Shown here piece after piece: positions 46,540-57,519 of a stretch of 64,000 nt of DNA (position 1 is its first letter; every line of letters starts with the position of its first letter). The translations under genes were made by a program, and so were the position numbers. Origin of the DNA: Formicarius rufipectus. Lineage: Eukaryota; Chordata; Aves; Passeriformes; Formicariidae. The stretch covers positions 276,630-340,629 of the forward strand of contig VXAU01002307.1 of NCBI GenBank assembly GCA_013399695.1, in the 5' to 3' direction. The notes under the pieces were generated by a model. The model saw only the letters and a program-made list of their open reading frames with translations. It was not told the DNA's origin and ran no database searches.

Positions 46540-46718
46540 GAGCAGCACTGTGGCTGTCCTGTGTTGTGGACTCCCTACTCCTGGAAGTGTCCAAGGCCAG
46601 GTTGGATGCTTGGAGCAACCTGGTCTAGTGGAAGGTGTTCCTGCCCATGGCAGGGGGTTGGAACGAGATAACTTCAAAGTTTCTTCCAACTCAAACCGTT
46701 CTATGATTCCGTGATTCT
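46540..46718 (+). repeat. CR1 LINE, 3' fragment
   Basis: Terminal CR1 piece with 'AGGCCAGGTTGGATGCTTGG', 'CCTGCCCATGGCAGGGGGTT' and the double-octamer end. Confidence 0.93.
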
Positions 46719-46879
46719 TTCCCTGCCTTACAAGGGCTGCCTCACTGGCTGTGTCCAGCCTGTGCTGACCTTTCCCCTGGCAGCAGAAGCTGCCTGGCCA
46801 GAGCAGCCATTACCCACCCAGACTGCCCAGTAGTGGTACTGGTCTTCAGTCAGAGTTTCTGCATGGTGGTGCATTGCAG

Positions 46880-47670
46880 GCTGCCTACTTTGCATTTGTC
46901 TTTGCTGAACTGCATGTTATCAATTTTGAATAATTTTTAAGAGAGAGATTTGACGTTTATTTCAAATTTTGATCATGTCCTTCAAAACAGCCACAGCCCT
47001 TTGTGATCTGTTTTTAATTCAGCATTTTATAAGCCTATTTCATCAACCTGATGGCTATTGGAATTATTGAGCAGGACCTGACCCAGAACAGCCCTTGCAG
47101 GACCTCACTGCACACTGGACTCGCCAGGCTGATATCATTTGAGCAGCTCTCACTCTCAGTGCTTTTAACCAGCTGAACACCCTGCTCAGTGGTTGTGCTC
47201 CATCACTTGTTTTTCCTGAGGAGCATGTCCATGGACAGTGCCAAAACCCAGTGGAAGTCAAAACATATCTACTGCTCCCTGTTTCCAGCTGGGCTGCATC
47301 CCCCTCAGTGATGGACATTAGATGAAAATTAGATTGGTTCAACATGTTGTATGATTGACAAATCCTTGTTGCCTGTTCCGTATCATGTTATCCTTGAGAG
47401 GCTTAACATATGCTGTGTAATATTTTCATTCTCTATCTTTTCAAGCATCAAAGTTAGTCTGACCAGTGTATTTCCCTTCTACCTTTTAAATGTCACATGC
47501 TGTGATTCCTTCTGCTCCAGTCCACAAGGACCTCACCTGTGCCCGTATGTTTTCTGAGGTCAGAGATGACTGTGACTAGTTCTTTATGTATGCCAAGGTA
47601 AATTTTATCACACCTTGACAATTTGAGTATTTCCATGCTATATTCTTCCATCCTGTTATTCTGTCCTTGT
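46880..47670 (-). pseudogene. Ancient LINE ORF2 fragment, amniote L3/CR1 type
   Basis: Read as the reverse complement, this 0.8-kb block follows the reverse-transcriptase part of the old CR1/L3-like LINE common in turtles and crocodiles. Plus-strand landmarks, in order, are 'TTTGCATTTGTCTTTGCTGA', 'TTGATCATGTCCTTCAAAAC', 'TTGAGCAGGACCTGACCCAG', 'ACCTCACTGCACACTGGAC', 'TTGACAAATCCTTGTTGCC', 'GCATCAAAGTTAGTCTGACC' and 'CCACAAGGACCTCACCTG'. Landmark order is kept, but many substitutions and indels close every reading frame. It is clearly older than the CR1 copies around it. The match is from memory of the family, so exact boundaries are approximate. Confidence 0.8.
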
Positions 47671-50600
47671 TCTCACTGTCTGGTTGCTAACAGTAATCTG
47701 ATCAGAGTGAACCCTTCTGTAAATACTTAGAGCATGAAGATATTTAATAGTTTGGCCATCTCATATATCATCTGTTGTTCCCTTATCTGTCCCATTTCCC
47801 TAATCTAGACTTTCCTGGACGACAGACTTTTTTTTCTAGGCTTATACATTTAGGTGGAACTCATTTTCTGCCTTATTTGCCTTGATTTTTCTCTCTGTAT
47901 TTGGGTTTTGCTTTATATTCCTCTTTATGCATCCATCCTTGATGTATAGCAATGCTGCTATAGCCTTTTCCCAGCCTCTGCCTTCTATACTGACATACCT
48001 GGCCTCTGGTGTCCCACTAAGCCTCTATGATGTTCAGCTCCCAGGAGATCCTCCCAGCCCTTCCAGTCATCCCCACTGCTGCTGGCATTTGTTTCTGCCC
48101 TGTTCAGGTCTCAGGAGACTGCACCATGACCCCTCCTGGAGCTCCACTGCACCTTCCCACTCTTCATGGAGGATTTTTATCCAATTTTCTTGTTTCTTCC
48201 CCTTGATTTTTTGTTGTCAGTCCTTTAAAATAGGAAATAAGTCTCTCTTTTACTGGACAGCTGCATCGGAGTCCTTGGATCAAATACGGTCCCACTCTGG
48301 CTAACCATCAGGTATCTGATCCTGGAGCCTCCCTATGCCAACATGCTGCCTGCAACCTGCCTGGGTCACCAGGCAGGACTAAGGAAAGAGGCAGTGTCAA
48401 GGAGCAAGTTTGCCTTCCCCTGGACCACCCAGAGCTCAGCCAAGACCTCACCGTGGCATGGGAGTGAGATTTCTTGATGTTGCCCTTCCTTTTCCAGAGG
48501 CAGCAGAAGGAGCTTGCATGGATCAACAGGCAGGGAAGGCAGGGAGCAAGTAACACTAATCAGTGATTGATGTTCTTCAGAGACATACATTGGCACATAC
48601 AGAAATGCTGCCCCTGGGTTGTAGCACTCCTCTCCCACTGGTTTGAAGTTACAGGGAGGACTCACGGGACAGAACTCGAGTCTGGGTCAGTGCCCGATTC
48701 CATCATGGCTCAGCTGATGGAGCCAGACACACATCTTCCCCATGGCTGTGGGTTCATGGTGGGGCCAAAGCACCTGACAGGAGCTCTGGGGTGGTCCTGG
48801 GGAGCTGGAGCAGTGCTGGGTGAGCAGAGACCCTCTCTGTCAGCTGTGGGGGCTCTGAATGGCCTCCAAGGTGAAGGCTGGGTCACACAGCCAGCACAGG
48901 GAGGTGTGGCAGGAGCTCTGAGCCTGTGTCTCGGAGGGCTGGCAGTGTGGGTCGGGGCTCTGAGGCTGTCAGAGCTGATGCCTGCTCTTTTGCAGGTGGA
49001 GATGTCTTTTTGTGTTTCTAACACAATTTCACTGGCATGACAACAATGGTGACAGTTTTTTTTTTGACAGTGCTTCCTGCTTTAGCTGCAGGCTCCCCAC
49101 CCCTCACTGCCAATGGCTTTGGGCTGCACGGATCTGAGCATCATGCTTGGGAGGAATCCCTGGAAGTGCTGCACTCTGCCTGCTGGCCCATCCCTGCCCT
49201 TGCTGGGCCATGTGAGCTCCCTGCTCCCACAATAAGGACACAGCAGACGTTTCAACAAGTCCTTCTGTCCTTGACACCCAGAGGAATGACAATATTGTTG
49301 CTCAAACACTTTCAGGTCCTGGTCCTTCTCTCTCCTTGCTGCCCTGGCAGTGCTGCACAGCCCTGGTCCTGGTCCTGGCTGGCACTGTCATGTCCACATG
49401 TCGAGCTGGCCCTGGGTCCTGGTCTATGGGCCTGGCTGTGCTGGAATAACCCAGCACAGAGGTTTCCCCAGTGGTGCTTAACTTCCCCTCAGGATACCTG
49501 TTGCCTGTTCCATCAAGTCACCCCAATGCACGCAGCAAATGGCAAAACACTGAAATTTTAAACCTAAAATAAACAGAAAACTAATCCCAGATTGAACTGA
49601 AATCTATAAATGGGATGCAGAGTCAGAATTCAGGTTATGTGAGTGCTTATACCTCCGTGTTTCTCTGGTGATGTAGGACTCTGCTTACAGGAACGTGAAC
49701 CTGCTTTTCTTGTGAGTCCTGCACCCAGGTGGTGCTCTCCTTTCTGCTTTTCTCCCAGCTTTACCAGGTTCCTCTTGATTCCTGGTGATTCCTCTTCCAC
49801 TGGTACCTCCAATCCTCACTGGAGCTCCCGGGGTTAATATAGAAATAACAAATGCACCATTTGCTTGTGATTTCTGTGGGTTTAATGTTCAAGCATTTAG
49901 TCTATGTAGTGTCTCTTAGTTTGGGTTGCACTTAGCAGCCTTGGTGATAAGATAAAAAAATCTTTATGTGGGAATTTTCTACGTTCAGAGTAAGCCAAAC
50001 ACTACAAGATGTGAAAGACAGGCTGAGAGAAGCATGGGGTGACTTGGCTGGAGTCCTCCATGCTCAAGTCATATTCTGCTTTCCTTCTTTACCATCATTC
50101 AGTATCTCTCTCCCCACTGCCTATTCTCAGGTCCCACTCATCCCTTTCCTCCCTAGTTTTCTGGTCTTCCAATTACCTGTTTTGGCCTGAGCTGACAGCT
50201 TAGGGCAGGAAAGGTAAATATCATCTTGTTTTTGAATCAAAGCACGGTGTTCTAAAGTTCTGAAGGCAAACAAAGGCAACTTCCTTAGAAATCTGGATCC
50301 TTCCTCCTTATATTCCCTTCCTGCAATATTCCCTTCCAAAGGGAGAAACACAGGAGCATTTCTCTTCTCAGGACTGTTTCCCAAAGCAGGTACTAAGTGT
50401 GTCTGGGGAGGCAGCCTGGGCCCTGGTCACATGCCCATCTGGAATATTGGAAACAGAGCAGTGCAGCATCCTCATCATAAAGCTGCAGCCTAGTCAGAGA
50501 AATCTGGCAGGAAATTACAGGCATTACAAGAGCAGACATGCCATTTGGAGTACAGTCATGCTTGAGCAGTTATCAAAGCTGTCAGAAAACAGGGAAGAGT

Positions 50601-51107
50601 TAAATGTAAGACATGAATGAGATTCCAGAAAGAGAGAAAAAAACAGAGGAAAATGGAAGAGACTCTGAGTGCCAGACATCAGCTGTCAGAGTGAGGTCCC
50701 ATGCAATGAGAAATACAATGACATGTCCAAATGGAGACTGTGAGGTAGGAAGGTCCATTTTGGAGCCACAAGGTGCCAGATTGAGGGTTGGCTGTGCCCA
50801 TTTGTTCTCTTCACACTTGCCACATTTTTAGTGATACTTGTTAATTTTTTTTTCCATGAAACCTTGATCATTTCATGGATGGGGAGGACTCTCCTGGTGA
50901 CAAACCAAGGAGGGGGAGCCACCCTTTGTGTGAGGGAGCAATAGGGATGCATGGACCTCTGCCCCAGGATGGATAATGAGCCAGTCAAGAGTATCCTGTC
51001 TGGAAGGCAAATTAACCTACTCTGGCTGTCTGCTGTAGACTTCTGGATCAGGAAGCAGAAGATTAAGTTTTCTTCAGACACCTGGAAGAAGGTTCCTGTT
51101 TGCAGGG
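47671..51107. other. Unique sequence, no gene recognised
   Basis: An AT-richer T-rich plus strand at 47,750-48,240, then GC-richer DNA around 48,700-49,450. An acceptor-like TGCTCTTTTGCAG at about 48,994 stands alone. No gene is recognised. Confidence 0.5.
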
Positions 51108-51720
51108 CATGGTCCTCATGGAGGACCTTAACCCTAGTAGAATCATCAGGAGGGACAGCACAGCAGGGCACAGGCAATCTGGGACGTTTCTGGAACACTC
51201 TGGCAACAACTTCCTAATATGAGTGTCAAAGAGCCAAGGATGGAAGACACTGATGGATCTATAAACAAGATGAGGAATGTGAAGGATAAGGGCAGCCTTG
51301 GCATGGTGGAGTTTACAATCCTGAGGGAAGGCAGCAGAGCAAAAGGCAAGATCACAAACCTGGAGTCAGGACAGTAGTCTTTGGCCTCTTGAGTGATCTG
51401 CTTGGAAGAGTCCACAGGATGCAGTCCTAGAGACAAAAGGTGTCCAGGAAGTGTGATTCAGGTACTTCACTCCCCCCTGACAAGCAGGGAATCAAGTAAA
51501 GGTAGCAGGGACTTGAACAAGACATTCATGGGAAAACCCAAACATAAAGAGGAGGCATAGAAGAGGCAGAAGGAGGGAGGACAATGCATGGGGAATCCAA
51601 AGACACTGTCCAGGTGTGTAGGATGAGGTCAGGAAAGCCAAAGTCCACCTTTCTTGTTCAGTCCGGCAGGGAACAAGAAAGCAACAAGAAAGGTTTCTAT
51701 GGGTACACCAGCAGCTACAA
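51108..51720 (+). pseudogene. CR1 ORF2 endonuclease-side fragment
   Basis: This is a sense-strand piece of CR1 ORF2 upstream of the catalytic reverse-transcriptase core. Landmarks are 'CTCATGGAGGACCTTAACC', 'GACAGCACAGCAGGGCACA', 'AACTTCCTAATATGAGTG', 'GGGCAGCCTTGGCATGGTGG', 'CTTGAGTGATCTGCTTGG' and 'GATGAGGTCAGGAAAGCCAA'. The first covers the MGDFN-like endonuclease segment. It then joins directly to CR1 3'-terminal sequence at about 51,720, so the reverse-transcriptase core is missing. Frames are broken throughout and no protein results. Confidence 0.82.
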
Positions 51721-52287
51721 AGGAGATGGAAGGGCTGAAGCATCTCTCCTATGAGGAAAGGCTGAGAGAGTTCAGACTGTTTAGCCTGGAGTGCAGAAGG
51801 TTTGTGAGGGATCTTATGAATGGATATAAATAGCTGAAGCTGGGTGCAAAGGGGACAGATCTAGGCTCTTTCCAGTAGTGCCCAGAACCAGGATAAAAGG
51901 CAATAAGAGACACTCTTAAATATAGAAAATCCTTCATAAACATGAGAAAGAGCTGTTTTGCTGTGAGGTGGCTGAGCCCAGCTGAAGATGGCCCTGATCA
52001 ACCTGGTTGCCTTGGCCATGCTTTGGGAGAGGTTTGAATCAAGGAATCACAGAATCATTTAGGTTGGAAAAGTGCTTTAGGATCATCAACTCCAACCATT
52101 AACCCAGCACTGTGTTCAGCACTAAACTGTATCCCCAAACACCACACTTCACACCTTTTGAACACTTCCAGTGATGGTGATTCCCTGGGCAGCCTGTTCC
52201 AGTGTCTGGCCACTATTTCTGTGAAGAATTTTTCCTACTGAAGACAGCTCCAGCATTGCCTTCCAACCTCAGCAACTCTGTGAATCT
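51721..52287 (+). repeat. CR1 3' part, interrupted by a second CR1
   Basis: From 51,721 the CR1 3' landmarks appear: 'GCTGAAGCATCTCTCCTATG', 'AGGCTGAGAGAGTTCAGAC' and a 'CTATAAATA'-like segment. They run to about 52,044. After the inserted minus-strand copy, the terminal 'CCTTCCAACCTCAGCAACTC' segment resumes at about 52,258 and ends near 52,287. The recipient copy is internally deleted as well as interrupted. Confidence 0.75.
52045..52239 (-). repeat. CR1 LINE nested inside another CR1
   Basis: Reverse-complement CR1 beginning AATCACAGAATCATTTAGG, with 'CTCCAACCATTAACCCAGCA', 'TTGAACACTTCCAGTGATGG' and 'GGGCAGCCTGTTCCAGTGTC'. It lies between two parts of a plus-strand CR1 and is therefore the younger of the two. 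Confidence 0.88.
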
Positions 52288-54454
52288 TTATTGGGTCAAG
52301 TAATCTAATATCACCAGATACATAAAGAGAGGGCTATGGATCCTCTCTGACACAGAAAGAGGCCCCACTCCTCTGGTGACCTTCCCATCCCTTCAGCTCT
52401 GCTGATACATGGCTGTGGTGTGCAGAATCCCAACTCCAGTCTTCCCTGAAGAGATGGACATATGTCCTGTTACCAGCATAGACCCCAGTCCAGCCATGCT
52501 GTGAGCACAGGCAGCAGGTTGTGTCATTCCAGCTGGGACACTCTTGCCACAGCAGAGCCTCCCTGTGACATGGCTCCAACTCCCTCCCCACACATCTGCA
52601 GTGTCAGCAGCGTTTCCCAAGGCTTATTACAAGGTTTTAGGCTGCCGTCAGCTGAACAACTTAGGAATTGTTTTCTTTTACTCTTCCTTCTCCAAGGCAC
52701 GTTTTTCTAGATTGGAAATACCCCCAAAACACCCCAGTAAGGTCCAAGGGGTGTGGGGGGAGCCCAGCTCAGATATATCATGTCAGCAACTTGTATTAAA
52801 TTAAAACAGAGGAAGTGTTGACCTGAATCATGAGCACAGCTGCGGGTGTGGAGGGGAGAGGAGTGTTCTCAGAAAGGCAGGTCAGTTGAGAAACAGAGGC
52901 AAGTGACAGCGAGGAGGGCAAGAGGCTCTGATGCCACTGAAGTGCAGGGACTGTCTAGCTGGAGCACAGGTCAGTTCTGGGCTTCAGGGAGAGGGCTGAG
53001 AGAGATCCTAGCCCTTGTCAGGAAGGTGGGCTAATGCTGTACTGACACAGCAAAGACACCATGGATAGAAGTGAATAAAACTCCAGAGTGGGAGAAGAGG
53101 AAATGTAGAGGTAATTAAGGTCTATAAAACAACATCCAAAAGTCCAGATCCATCTTGAGTGAAGGCAAAGGGGATTAGCTGCAGTCATGAAGGAGAACAC
53201 TGATGAGAAAACCAGGGAACTTTGACCTGTTTTGATCTTGTTTCTGCTCATACCAGAGTTTAAATCATCACACGTGAACAAGATCTGCTTCCCTGTCATC
53301 CCTGAGCGAAACAGCCTTCTATGCCCACCAAGGTCAGCAGCACAGGGGGCTGGGTTACACCAGGGGAAACCGAGGCATGACATAGGACTGATACAAACAT
53401 GAGTCGTTCTCCACCTCCTGCAAACAAGCCTGTCCATGAGGTCACAGAGATCAGGGGTTGATAGAAGCAGCTCCCTTACATTTGCTCTTCTCCTCTGCAA
53501 AATAAAGAGGATGACAGGTGGACCTGAGCAGCCTGGTGCTGTCAGCTATACCCAGTTCCTTCAGGGAAGGAGAGCAGGAGGTGCTCATCTCCTTCCACAT
53601 CTTCGAAATTATTTAGGGTGATCCCCACCTGCAGAGCCTTGCACCCTGCCAGTGTCCCTCCTGCACAGTCAAGGGCCACCACACTGTAGCTTCTCCTAGC
53701 CTAGGGCTGGGGAGATCCCACACTCCTGTTGTCCTGGGTTGGGACAAGTAAGAACAGTATTCAGTTGTGACACCATAGAGCAAGGAATCAGACCATTTAA
53801 CCATGATATTTGCAACCTTACAGAGTTTACTGCTTTTCCAGTAGACTTATTGCAAAGGCATGGCCTTGGGGTTGCACCAAGCACGTGAGCAGCCACAATC
53901 CCAGCTTTGTGCCAGGAGGGTCATGCCCTCCTCTCACCCGGGTTCACTCATTTGGGCTGGCTTTAGAGCTCCCCTTTTGTGACATGATGGGGAAATAGCC
54001 CCAGCAGAACTCAGGGCCCACAGTCTCCCACGTGCTACCCCAGGCACAGGGTTAAAACAAGGCTCCATTTCCTTGTTCCTAGGCTGCTTCCCAGAGCCCT
54101 TCTGTGGCCCATGCCTGGGTGTCTGGCAGGCAATTTACACCACAGATGCATGAACAGGCCAGAGAGCTGCTAGCACCACAGCCTTGCTGTATCTGTGCAG
54201 GGAAAACTGTCTCTGAAAAAACCAGGGCATCCTCCAGTCTCCTGACCAGGAGGGTTGTGCAGGCACACAGAGTTTCCTCCGTGCTCCAGACTAATGCACC
54301 AGCATGGCTCATCCCTGGCAGGGGTGCCAACTGTGGGCAAGTGGCAGGACCAGATCTCTTCAGTCCTTGAAAGGCACTGGTGAGAGCTCATGCAGAGGGG
54401 AAACTGAGGCAGGAGTGGAGTGACTTGGCCGAGGGGTGCCTTGATCCTCATATC
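52288..54454. other. Unique sequence, no gene recognised
   Basis: No identifiable element or exon in this 2.2-kb interval. Confidence 0.5.
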
Positions 54455-54579
54455 AATGTTCAAAAAATATGTGGATGTGGCACTTGGGCACATGGATTAG
54501 TGGGGGGCTTGGCAGTGCTGGGTTAATGGTTGGACTTGCTCTTAGAGGGCTTTTCCAGCTTTAATGATTCCATGATTTC
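54455..54579 (+). repeat. CR1 LINE, 3' fragment
   Basis: A short terminal copy: 'AATATGTGGATGTGGCACTT', 'TTGGCAGTGCTGGGTTAATG' and a 'TTAATGATTCCATGATTTC' end. Confidence 0.9.
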
Positions 54580-55431
54580 ATGGGGGTTTTTTCTTCCTTT
54601 CTAGCACCGCTCCACCAAGACACAATGCCTGACACAGCATTAAGTACAGTCACTGCAGCAAAGCTGGCAGCATGGGGGGCACCACTCTGCCCACCTCAGC
54701 ACAGTCTCAGCACTGTCCTTCCTGACAGGTGAGGCAAAAGGAATCCCTGGGAGCCCTACAAGAGAGAAGGGAGAAAATATGATAAGAAAATTCTGATCAT
54801 TAAAATTTGAGGTTTGCTTTAGTTTCCTTCTCTCACAGTCTGGAGGGATTAGCACCAGAGATCTGTCAAGACACTTCCAGCAGCTGTGCTTAGCCTGGCC
54901 TCAAGCTGACTTCCAGCCAGGAGGGTTTCTGAGAGTCCAGCATCTCCCTACAGCACCCTCTGAAAATATAACAAAAAAGGAGAGTCAGGGAGGAAGCTGC
55001 TCTGCAAGCTTTTCTTACACAAAGAATGGCTCTCCATCAGCAACACTGCTGGGCCCCGACAGCCGTGTCCCCATCTCACCCAGGAGTGCTGCCAGCGCAG
55101 CGACATTTCCACAGATCCTCTCAGCCTGCCAGGCTCCCGGCGTGCACAGGGCATGGCCCAGTGTGGTTCCTGCCCCAGGACACGAGCCACAGGGCAGGAT
55201 GGCTCGGGCAGCCATGCTCTTTGGGAGGTGCAGGTGTGGAGATGGAGCAAAGCGCAACCCCGAGCTCTGGGAATGTGCTGTTTGGGCTCTCCGAACATCA
55301 GGTTTTTTCTCAGCTCTTTTCCCATGGGGGGCTGCTCTTGACTCCCAGGGGTCTCAGCAGCCTTTCCAGTCTGACTCTGCCATGGCAAGGGGGGAATTAT
55401 TTTGTTGAAAACCAAGCTCTTCACCAAGCTC
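54580..55431. other. Unique sequence, slightly CpG-richer part at 55,040-55,300
   Basis: A GC-richer patch contains open frames on both strands but lacks the CpG density of the island at 33 kb. No exon can be supported. Confidence 0.45.
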
Positions 55432-55710
55432 CAGAATCACAGAATCAGAGACTCTGAATGGTCTGGGTTGGGAGGAACTGTGAAGCTCATCTTGTTCCTC
55501 ACTCTACGAGGGGCAGGGACACCTTTCACTAGACCAGGGTGTTCCAAGCCCCATCCAACCTGACCTTGAACAATTCCAGGGATGGGGCAGACAGTGTCTC
55601 TGGACAACCCATGCTAGAGCCTCACCACCATCACAGAGACTAATTTCTTCCCAATATCAAATCTAACCCTGCCCTCTGTCATTGGGAAGCCACTGCCCCT
55701 TGTCCTACAT
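55432..55710 (-). repeat. CR1 LINE, 3' fragment
   Basis: Reverse-complement CR1: AGAATCACAGAATCAGAGAC, 'CACTAGACCAGGGTGTTCCA', 'AACAATTCCAGGGATGGGGC' and 'CCACTGCCCCTTGTCCTAC'. It is a relatively long and well preserved copy. Confidence 0.92.
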
Positions 55711-56469
55711 CACTCTGCTGGATCACAGCCATGCACCACAGTTGGACAACCTCTGGCCAGGGCTGGAGCTGGGAGTCCCACTACAGTGGGACTGTCTGGT
55801 ACAGTGCAAAGCAAGGACAGCCCCAGGTGTACAGGGGCAAACAGGCAGGTGATGCCTCTCCTCAGCCCAGCTGTGCTGCTTCTCCTCTGGAACTCCAGCT
55901 GGTGCTGTCCCTGCACAACAGCACCATACTGGGAGGCCACACACCTGCAGGTGTCCTGTACCCAAGCACAGGGCACAGAGGGCTGCTGGGGCTTTTCTGT
56001 CTAAGTTAAATTTGTCAGGATAGGGGGCCAAAGGCACCTTTTCTGTTTCTCCACCTTGCAGCATCACTGTGACAGTGGATGGTGTGCAGAGGGGAGAGGC
56101 AGCTCAGCTGTGCCAGGGCAGGTGGGAGGGAGGGTGACACTGGGGACCATGAGTCGGGGGGGACAGAGGTGTGGAGGTCTAAGGATGCAGTCAGAGGTCA
56201 GTGCCAGCTCTGCCCATGGCTGTGCCCCTCCAGCTGCACTGTGAGAATAACACCCAGGCTGAGGCTTCTTGCCAATACCAAAGCAAGGCAAGCAATCCCT
56301 GCTCTCAGCTGTGGAACCACCTAAACATTCCCTGGGAAATAAATGTTAGTCCAACTGTTCAGAGGCTCTGAGCCCTTTTGGGTCCGTCTCTGCCCACTCT
56401 CAGTGCCAAGGGCTGCCAGGAACAAAGGCAGCCTTGTGCATGCTGTGTCATAAGTTCAGTCTCTTCTTC
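55711..56469. other. Unique sequence, no gene recognised
   Basis: Nothing is recognised in this 0.75-kb gap between CR1 copies of opposite orientation. Confidence 0.5.
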
Positions 56470-56738
56470 CAGGTAACAAGATGAGAGGAAATGGCCTCAG
56501 GCTGTACCAGTGGAGGTTTAGGTTGGAGACTAGGGGAAATTTCTTCCTGGAAAGGATGGTCAGGCACTGGCACAGACTGCCCAGGGCAGTGGTGGAGTTA
56601 CCATTGCTGGAAGTGTTCAAAAAACATGTGGATGTGGCACTTGGGGACTGAGTTTAGTGGTGGCCTTGGCAGTGCTGGATTAATGATTGGACTTGATGAT
56701 CTTTGAGGGCTTTTCCAACCTCAGTGATTCTATGATTT
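56470..56738 (+). repeat. CR1 LINE, 3' fragment
   Basis: Contains 'AGGTAACAAGATGAGAGGAA', 'GGCACAGACTGCCCAGGGCA' and 'TTCCAACCTCAGTGATTC', ending CTATGATTT. Well preserved. Confidence 0.93.
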
Positions 56739-57202
56739 ACTCAGGACTTGGTACTTTAGGTGAGATACTCCCAGAGTTTCAAAAGCCTCTTTGTGCTGGT
56801 AGGTGGATCTTGACCTGTCTCCAAGGAGCAGAACAGATCCTCTTCCCTTTCCGTTTTTTGTTCTGGGCTCTTGTCTAGGTCAGCTGGGATTGTGATACTC
56901 AAACACAGTTCTTATGTTCAAGTTCATCTGTCCCTATCAAAGGAGAATGGAAGCAGCTAATGAAAGATGAAATTGCTATGTCTAGTGAGGGAGGGAGAGC
57001 AGGAGCTACTCACCTCTTTCCAAAGTCCCCAGGCAGCATCAGGAGTGTGGAGGGAGCTTGGGCTCTCTTTGATATGATAATTTCACCACTTAGGGGAGAT
57101 GCAAACACAGTCAAAGGGGCTGAGGAAAATCAAACAGGCACAGGAAGAACTGGAAAACCAGTGTCATATCTCCTGGTGTCTTTTCCAGCATAAGGGAGAC
57201 AT
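56739..57202. other. Unique sequence, no gene recognised
   Basis: No feature found in the 460 bp before the LTR. Confidence 0.5.
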
Positions 57203-57519
57203 AAGTGCTGTGGGGGGCCCCAGCTGGACTGGGGTCTTTGTAAAACAGTTGGAATTGAAGAAGGAACTTGCAGTCAGGTGTTGAGCACGGAACAGGAAGG
57301 TAACACAGAATGGATTTCCTGTATAAAGTGCTGAGTCATAGTTGTTTAACATGCGCACTAACGATGTCCAATTGAGAATTATTTATGTTACTAAAGCCCA
57401 GTGGGTCACTGACATGTGTAAGAGATAAAATGTATATAAATCGCAGTCTTCTGTTCAATAAAGGATTCTGTTTTGGAAGAAACTTTGTCGTGTGGCCAAC
57501 TCCGAAGACGACAAAGTGC
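57203..57519 (+). mobile_element. Solo LTR with 6-bp duplication, alpha/beta-retrovirus-like
   Basis: The LTR is 57209-57513 (305 bp), starting TGTGGGG and ending GACGACA. The 6-bp sequence AAGTGC flanks it at 57203-57208 and 57514-57519. A TATA box (TATATAAA, 57433-57440) is followed only 17 bases later by AATAAA (57457-57462). The close TATA then AATAAA order resembles the alpharetrovirus LTR layout, and a 6-bp duplication is typical of alpha and beta (ERVK-type) integrases. No internal region follows, so it is a solo LTR. The ends carry only TGT/ACA as an inverted repeat. The family is unnamed here; class is an inference from size, duplication and signal layout. Confidence 0.88.

Noticed and set aside
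54940..55430. Overlapping frames in a GC-richer patch, including a minus-strand peptide containing GNVAALAALLGEMGT
   Set aside because: It reads somewhat protein-like, but splice sites are not convincing and frames on the other strand are as long. Conservation data would be needed.
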